This document shows, piece by piece, positions 29,389 through 33,839 of a DNA stretch of 33,839 bases (positions are counted from its first letter, which is position 1; each line of letters starts with the position of its first letter). The position numbers were made by a program, and so were the translations under genes. The stretch comes from SAR202 cluster bacterium (GTDB lineage: Bacteria > Chloroflexota > Dehalococcoidia > Lucifugimonadales > VGZR01): the NCBI GenBank assembly GCA_016872515.1, contig VGZR01000020.1:1-33839 (forward strand). The letters are read 5' to 3'. The notes under the pieces were generated by a model that was not told the DNA's origin, did no database searches, and saw only the letters and a program-made list of their open reading frames with translations.

Positions 29389-31973
29389 CGACCACCCCGG
29401 TGTCACCGCAAACCCACGACGAAGCCGCGCCACCGGCGAGCAAGATTAGCCCTCAGACCTACGAGGCATTGCGGGACCGTGCCCAGCGTTACGGCGACCC
29501 GTTTGAAGCCGACAAGAAGTTTCGCTACCTCATCCGCTGCTTCGACCCCGCGAAGCACCAGAATGGCGATGCGCACCCGTCGGCACGGTGGGTGCCAGGC
29601 AGGTACGTGGCCTGTGCTGTTTGCGGCTTCAAAGAGTGCGAGAAGAAGCTTCACCAGCGCCTCGGTATAGTTCCGACCATTGGCGGTCTGACCCTGGAGG
29701 CCCTGGCCGAGGCAAAGAAGTTGCCTGTGGACTACCTCGCGACGCTTGGCTTGCGCACCGGCCACGTTGCCAAGCGTGCAGTTGTTTTGATTCCCTGGTA
29801 CGGGCCGCTAGGCCTGAATGGGTCGGTGGCTGGGTACCACCGGCGCCACCGCATCGACAAGGACGGCGACGGACCCCGCTGGACCTGGGACCTTCCCAAG
29901 CGTGCTGCCCTAATACCGTTCGGCGCCGAGCTCGTTCCTCAATGGCTAGATGAAGCCCACAGCGGCAAGATCGATCCGTACGTCTGGGTTGTCGAGTCGG
30001 AAACGGATGCTTTGACGCTCCGGCTCCATGGCATGCCGGCCGTCGGTTATGGTGGTGCCGAATTCTGGCGTGGCGAATGGGCGGTGCTGTTGGCTGCATT
30101 TGCCCGCATCCTCGTGGCCGAAGAGCCGGACGAGGCCGGACACCGCGCCGCCCTTCGCGTCGCCGCCGACCTGGTAAAGACCTGCCAGCAGGCCAAGGTT
30201 TCCGTAGTCAAGTTTCCGGCTGATCTCAAGGATCCGAACGGTGTTCATCTCGCTGTAGTCGGCGAGAAGGCGGCGTTCTTGGTCCGCATCAAGGAACTCG
30301 TGGACACGGCGCTGGATGCCAAGGTACTCGTCGCCGAGGATGAAAAGTGGCGGGCGAAGGCCGCCGCTGCGGATGTGCAGAAGGAACGAGAGGCTGAGAC
30401 CGCTGCAGCCCAGAAATTGCTTTACGACCCTGCGGTATTTCACAAGGCTATACACACCGCAGAAGATCTGGGCGTGGTTGGGGAGCGGCGGAACGCCGGC
30501 ATCGTGCGACTTTGTGTCCGGTCGCGTTCCCTGTCCCGCCCCGCGAATCTCGAGGTCAACAGCCCTTCAAGTGCCGGCAAGAGCCATATCGTCCACACAG
30601 TCCTCCAACTCGAGGACCCTCGCGCCTTTTGGGAGCTTACCGCAACGTCGCAGAAGGCCCTGCTCTACACCGATGAGCCACTTGATCACCGGATTGTATT
30701 CATCCAGGAGCCCGAGGGCTTGGCCGAGGGGGTCGGCTTTGCCGCGATCAAGGTCATCACTTGGGAGAGCCGCTTGCGGTATGTTACGGTCGAAAAACCA
30801 CACGGGGAACTCGTCGCCCGCACCATTGAGAAGGAGGGCCCCACCGGCCTCATCGTCTCCACAACCAAGCCATTGGAGGAGCAGCTAACGAACCGCCTCG
30901 TTCGGATTGAGGTGGATACGTCTGAGGCACAGACCAGACGGGTACTCGGCGTGGTTGCAGCCTCCGTGAACGGCGACCTGCCCAAAGTGGATCTCAAGCC
31001 CTGGCACGCAATGAGTCGGTTACTCGGAGGCCCGGCAAGAGTCCGAATCGTCTTCGCTGCTTGGCTCGCCGGCCACGTCTCCGTGAAGGCCCACCGGGTG
31101 AGACGGGACTTCACGCACCTTTTGACGTTCATCGGAGCCTCCGCCATCGAGCATAGCTTCCAGCGATCTAGGGAAGTCGATGGCAGGCTCGTGGCAAACC
31201 TGCAAGACTACGCGGTCGCCCACCACCTCGTCGGCGACGCGTTCAAGGCGACACAGGCCGAAGGCATCGTTCCTGAGGACAGGGCCATGGTCGCGAAGTT
31301 GGCCACACTCTCCCGGGAGAAGCCTTCGACGCAGGCCATCCTGCGCGCTGCACTAGGATTGTCGAAGTCCTCATCCTCGTACCGCTTAAACCGGCTACTA
31401 CGACTGGGGTACATCTCCAACCAGGCAGACAAGGGCAAGCCGATGCAGTTGGTCATCGGCGCTCCGTTGCCAGAGGAGGCGCCGCCGCTCCCCACCCCCT
31501 GCCAGCTCGCCGAAGAGCTGCTGAGGATCGGAAGGGAGGACCTGATTGTGCCAATGGTCAACCCCGTGGACGGCAGCACGCACGATTGCTTTTCGCACAT
31601 CTCCGGAAAAAGTGCTCGTCTCTGCTCCACTCCCTTTGAACCCTGTAGCCGTTGCGTATCTGGGCCAAAGCTCGACGGCAGGGGGTTCATATCTGAGGAA
31701 CCCCTTGAACCCCCGCTGAACTCCGAGAACCCTGGCAACCTGGGATCGGAATCGGAAGAAGAGGACAAGGGGTTCAAAGAGGTTCAACCCGTAGCTGAAC
31801 TCCTCGCCACCGCATCATCAAGCCATGCAGCTGAGGGGGGTTCAGCAGCTATGAACCCTCCAGGAAGCGCATCGCACAGCGGCGCGTGGGACGAGGGTTC
31901 AACGGTTCAGGGTGAGAGTAGGGGCGATTCTTCATACCCTGAAAAAACACAGGCGGAGTGGGGACAGGTCTGA
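29385..31973 (+). CDS. Primase-helicase-like replication protein (zinc finger, TOPRIM, P-loop ATPase, winged helix)
   Basis: An 862-residue protein. Residues 52-82 hold a CHC2-like zinc finger (Cys52, His58 or His64, Cys77, Cys80; NGDAHPSARW between). About 200-260 is a TOPRIM-like fold (VVESETDALTLRLHG, then RILVAEEPDEAG). About 391-450 is an ATPase with Walker A SPSSAGKSH and a Walker B-like HRIVFIQEPEG. About 640-680 is a winged helix (STQAILRAALGLSKSSSSYR). The tail after residue 745 is low in structure and coincides with the DNA repeats at 31637-31909. It would prime and perhaps unwind element DNA. ATG 29385 overlaps the previous stop (ATGA); the longer open frame upstream overlaps that gene and is not used. 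Confidence 0.85.
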   Translation: MTTTPVSPQTHDEAAPPASKISPQTYEALRDRAQRYGDPFEADKKFRYLIRCFDPAKHQNGDAHPSARWVPGRYVACAVCGFKECEKKLHQRLGIVPTIGGLTLEALAEAKKLPVDYLATLGLRTGHVAKRAVVLIPWYGPLGLNGSVAGYHRRHRIDKDGDGPRWTWDLPKRAALIPFGAELVPQWLDEAHSGKIDPYVWVVESETDALTLRLHGMPAVGYGGAEFWRGEWAVLLAAFARILVAEEPDEAGHRAALRVAADLVKTCQQAKVSVVKFPADLKDPNGVHLAVVGEKAAFLVRIKELVDTALDAKVLVAEDEKWRAKAAAADVQKEREAETAAAQKLLYDPAVFHKAIHTAEDLGVVGERRNAGIVRLCVRSRSLSRPANLEVNSPSSAGKSHIVHTVLQLEDPRAFWELTATSQKALLYTDEPLDHRIVFIQEPEGLAEGVGFAAIKVITWESRLRYVTVEKPHGELVARTIEKEGPTGLIVSTTKPLEEQLTNRLVRIEVDTSEAQTRRVLGVVAASVNGDLPKVDLKPWHAMSRLLGGPARVRIVFAAWLAGHVSVKAHRVRRDFTHLLTFIGASAIEHSFQRSREVDGRLVANLQDYAVAHHLVGDAFKATQAEGIVPEDRAMVAKLATLSREKPSTQAILRAALGLSKSSSSYRLNRLLRLGYISNQADKGKPMQLVIGAPLPEEAPPLPTPCQLAEELLRIGREDLIVPMVNPVDGSTHDCFSHISGKSARLCSTPFEPCSRCVSGPKLDGRGFISEEPLEPPLNSENPGNLGSESEEEDKGFKEVQPVAELLATASSSHAAEGGSAAMNPPGSASHSGAWDEGSTVQGESRGDSSYPEKTQAEWGQV
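31637..31909. repeat. Iteron-like cluster of GGGTTCA/TGAACCC inside the primase gene (candidate origin)
   Basis: Exact copies lie at 31637, 31683, 31706, 31770, 31838, 31852 and 31895, with one-mismatch copies at 31717, 31726, 31780, 31796 and 31903, in both orientations. They fall in different reading phases, so they are not a peptide repeat. Confidence 0.7.
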
Positions 31974-31974
31974 C

Positions 31975-32316
31975 GTGGACACCAGTACTATCCTCCAGAT
32001 CCTGCGCCAGAAGGGCGTTACCGTCGTTGTGGAGGGCGACCGGCTGCGATTCAGCCCCAAGGAGGCGGTGACGCCCGAGTTGCTGTCAGCGCTGAAAGAG
32101 CTCAAGTCAGAGATCATCGCATCGCTGACCTGCTCCGCACTGGCCGGGCCAGGCTGCCAGAACACGTTCACCCCTCACGATGCGCACAAACTTCCCTGGG
32201 AGTGCGACCCATACGTCTGCGACTGTTATCGGCTCTTTGGATATCCACGATGGTGCCAGGGAGTACCTTGCCGGTGGGTGTGGCCTCAGGAGAAGCAGAA
32301 CGGGGAAGCGACATGA
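31975..32316 (+). CDS. TubC-N-like domain protein with Cys-rich tail, 113 aa
   Basis: The N-terminal 50 residues (MDTSTILQILRQKGVTVVVE, GDRLRFSPKEAVTPELLSAL, KELKSEIIASL) match the small TubC N-terminal docking-like domain often found next to primase genes in mobile elements. The C-terminal half has seven or so cysteines (CQNTF, CDPYVCDCYRLFGYPRWCQG), suggesting metal binding. The GTG start at 31975 is one base after the primase stop; an earlier GTG (31912) lies inside the primase gene. The stop overlaps the next ATG (ATGA). The role is probably as a partner of the primase. Confidence 0.7.
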   Translation: MDTSTILQILRQKGVTVVVEGDRLRFSPKEAVTPELLSALKELKSEIIASLTCSALAGPGCQNTFTPHDAHKLPWECDPYVCDCYRLFGYPRWCQGVPCRWVWPQEKQNGEAT

Positions 32317-32540
32317 AAGCAAGGCTGTTGTCGAACTGCCCTGGGGCAGCGCAACACAGAGTGATCTGCCGATTCTGTCGCCAGCCGCTGGGCCGCGGCA
32401 CAACCTACGATACAGATCTGTCTGTCCAGCACAGCGCTCGGCACCGCAGGCCGCTTTCCAGGGTTATCGTGGCCTTCTGCTCTATCCTCCCGACGTCAGC
32501 CGGTGACTCGAACCCACCTACGGAGTACCCATCGTCATGA
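32313..32540 (+). CDS. Small unknown protein with CxxC, 75 aa
   Basis: The ATG overlaps the previous stop (ATGA). The N-terminal half has VICRFCRQPLGRGTTYD, a half zinc-knuckle; the rest is Ser/Pro-rich. Accepted because of the coupling pattern rather than by homology. Function unknown. Confidence 0.5.
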   Translation: MKARLLSNCPGAAQHRVICRFCRQPLGRGTTYDTDLSVQHSARHRRPLSRVIVAFCSILPTSAGDSNPPTEYPSS

Positions 32541-32677
32541 ACCCGCGCTTTGCTTATCGGCTCCGTGTCCTCCTGGTCGAGGCGGCGTTACTGCTACAGG
32601 CAACCTGGCCTTGGGTGCTGGCCGTGGGCCTGTTTGGATCTCCTGGTGGCTGTGGCGGTGTCCCGCATGGCAGGTAG
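32537..32677 (+). CDS. Possible 46-aa membrane peptide
   Basis: The ATG overlaps the previous stop (ATGA). The frame has one hydrophobic stretch (LLVEAALLLQATWPWVLAVG) and ends 11 bases inside the next gene. It is too short for a confident call; support is the overlap chain alone. Confidence 0.35.
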   Translation: MNPRFAYRLRVLLVEAALLLQATWPWVLAVGLFGSPGGCGGVPHGR

Positions 32678-33080
32678 GTGGCAGTACTCAGGGCAGGACG
32701 GGTTCCACCCGCGGCTGTCGGATGTGTTGAATGAGGGATTGGTTCTGTGCGATTTGCTGCCATCGGAGGCGGCGGACCTGTGGGGCACGAGTAATCTGAA
32801 CATATGGCGGTGGCAAAAGGGAGTGCGGCGGGCGAGCTGGGTCTGCGCAACGATGCTGGCGGGAACCTTGGTCAACGTACTGGCCCAAGAGCGGGGTTTG
32901 CCGCCCCCGTTCCCATACCGTGAGACACCTTTGAGGGTGAAGCGGCACCAGAAGATAGAGGCAGTCCGTCAGCGGCTGTATGAAGCCGCTCTTGAGACAA
33001 AGTTGCCAGAGGTTGGCATACTGACGGAGTCTCACCCTTCTTATTCTGTGGAGGAAATACAGGAGATGGGTCATGCATGA
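32667..33080 (+). CDS. Unknown protein, possible helix-turn-helix, 137 aa
   Basis: MAGRWQYSGQDGFHPRLSDV is followed by LLPSEAADLWGTSNLNIWRW, which resembles a helix-turn-helix with DNA-reading residues in the second helix. A helical Lys/Arg-rich part (VKRHQKIEAVRQRLYEAALE) and an acidic tail come next. No family recognised. It starts within the preceding small ORF and its TGA overlaps the ATG at 33077. Confidence 0.6.
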   Translation: MAGRWQYSGQDGFHPRLSDVLNEGLVLCDLLPSEAADLWGTSNLNIWRWQKGVRRASWVCATMLAGTLVNVLAQERGLPPPFPYRETPLRVKRHQKIEAVRQRLYEAALETKLPEVGILTESHPSYSVEEIQEMGHA

Positions 33081-33180
33081 ACGGGCTTGGTGGCGGTGGT
33101 TGGTGGTGGATCATGCCGGTGGCTTCTTCTTCCCCACCGGGCCCCTTTCATTGGCGGGGCTGGTCGCCGATTGGCGCTGA
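33073..33180 (+). pseudogene. Short broken ORF (MHERAWWRW...)
   Basis: A 35-codon frame reads MHERAWWRWLVVDHAGGFFF then PTGPLSLAGLVADWR and TGA. After a second stop the same frame reads a protein-like VQERFGEVYIYVHLQIYRARE ending in TGA one base past ATG 33294. Together they look like one gene of about 70 codons broken by stops or frameshifts. The competing frame 33077-33382 (ATGA-coupled) is low-complexity and less gene-like. Confidence 0.3.
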
Positions 33181-33293
33181 AAATCGAAGTGAGGCCAGCC
33201 CCGCCGCGTTCTTCGTGGGCGTTCCGGCGACGTGCAGGAGCGTTTCGGTGAGGTCTATATCTATGTGCATCTGCAAATCTATCGCGCGCGGGA

Positions 33294-33791
33294 ATGACGG
33301 AAATGCCGACGGTTTCGGGCGAAACCTTCATACGTGTGCGCGCGGGTATGGGGGTTTCGCCGATGGTCTTGGCGGGCGATAAGGTAGCGGCTGCGGCGGT
33401 GGGCGCTGGCGCGCTCACGCCTACGCGTGCGCCCCCGCGCGTGAGGCGCGGCTTCGCGGGCTCGCTTCCGACGGCGGCGGCGGACGCGGCGAAGTTGGCG
33501 GTCTATCGCCGTCTGGCCCAGCTCGGCCCTGGCCAGCGGTTGTGGGCGGTGAACCTGGCAGCGGAACTCGGTCTAACGCTGGCCAGCGTCGAGGCGGTGC
33601 TGCGGCGCGGTGTGTTCCTGGGCCTGGTGGAAGCGCGGGGCCGGGTGCTGTATCCCGACAGCGGGCGGCGTCGGCAGACGTACCGGCTGTCGGCGCTGGG
33701 GTCGGCCTGGCTGGAGCTGCGGCGTCGCCGGTTGGGCCCGACGGCCTGGCAGATTGAGGAAATGGCACCAACGTCTCCCCCTGATGGGTAG
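33294..33791 (+). CDS. Winged-helix DNA-binding protein, 165 aa
   Basis: Residues 60-150 form a winged helix: AKLAVYRRLAQLGPGQRLWA, VNLAAELGLTLASVEAVLRR, GVFLGLVEARGRVLYPDSGR and the wing RRQTYRLSALGSAWLELRRR. The first 55 residues are low-complexity and may be untranslated; a later start near GTG 33339 is possible. The ATG overlaps the end of the preceding broken frame (ATGA). It is probably a regulator or replication accessory of the element. The last 48 bases of the window hold nothing I can name. Confidence 0.6.
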   Translation: MTEMPTVSGETFIRVRAGMGVSPMVLAGDKVAAAAVGAGALTPTRAPPRVRRGFAGSLPTAAADAAKLAVYRRLAQLGPGQRLWAVNLAAELGLTLASVEAVLRRGVFLGLVEARGRVLYPDSGRRRQTYRLSALGSAWLELRRRRLGPTAWQIEEMAPTSPPDG

Positions 33792-33839
33792 GCGAGTTGG
33801 CGACCGGGAGGGTCAGTTTCTAGCAACGAACGGGTACCT

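Larger units (their letters stand above)
26746..33839 (+). mobile_element. Left part of an integrative element in tRNA-Gly
   Basis: The segment begins at the tRNA 3' end. It holds a tyrosine recombinase, two regulator-like genes, a primase-helicase-like gene with intragenic repeats, and small unknown genes in a chain of overlapping start and stop codons, all on the plus strand. Gene style differs from the chromosome to the left: short unknowns with tight coupling. No capsid, conjugation or second att site is visible before the window ends, so element type (plasmid-like ICE, phage satellite or prophage) is undecided. Confidence 0.65.

Noticed and set aside
33000-33839. Right attachment site of the integrative element
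   Set aside because: No copy of the tRNA-Gly 3' end occurs before the window ends.

Overview
The window reads as a GC-rich chromosome of a Chloroflexota bacterium, probably in or near Dehalococcoidia/SAR202. This is inference from style rather than a marker gene. The clues are a secreted protease with a long Thr-Pro linker, a solute-binding lipoprotein whose lipobox is followed by a Val/Glu/Thr-rich spacer, many catabolic paralogues (RraA-like, Gfo/Idh/MocA, MDR, enolase superfamily, SMP-30, DUF3500), and intergenic GC-rich palindromic repeats.

Layout. 1-2065 (-): a subtilisin-like protease running off the left edge, its signal peptide cut off by an in-frame TGA. 2173-2512 (+): a tRNA-Leu/tRNA-Cys unit with promoter and terminator. 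2626-5105 (-): a peptide-type solute-binding lipoprotein and a double zinc-ribbon membrane protein with TGA as codon 4. 5176-5593: IS debris. 5925-12699: a catabolic block (TauE/SafE exporter, RraA-like, Gfo/Idh/MocA, OpuAC-like lipoprotein, MDR dehydrogenase, epimerase, NHL protein). 12795: tRNA-Leu. 12974-15601: two tandem MFS transporters.

15657-17661 is the most unusual chromosomal part. It holds two integron-type gene cassettes on the minus strand, each ending in an attC site (60 and 82 bp), with matching core-site ends and a TTGACA-16-TAGGAT promoter pointing into them. No integron integrase is visible. Cargo is a six-helix membrane protein in one cassette, and a frameshifted SRPBCC protein plus a 140-aa unknown in the other.

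17602-26577 holds mostly minus-strand housekeeping and catabolic genes (GNAT, YbaK-type deacylase, TfoX-like with an in-frame TAG, enolase-superfamily enzyme, DUF3500, SMP-30, HU), then a plus-strand pair (L-2-hydroxyglutarate oxidase and a tartrate/malate-type dehydrogenase). A MITE-like repeat of about 125-160 bp recurs here and at 6793, with imperfect terminal inverted repeats. It abuts or enters the ends of several genes.

26674-33839: a tRNA-Gly gene followed at once by a tyrosine recombinase and a chain of start/stop-overlapping genes. This is the left part of an integrative element whose right end lies outside the window. It includes a zinc-finger/TOPRIM/P-loop primase-helicase-like protein. 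The 3' end of that gene carries about twelve GGGTTCA/TGAACCC repeats in 273 bp, a candidate intragenic iteron origin. Most other element genes are small and unrecognised.
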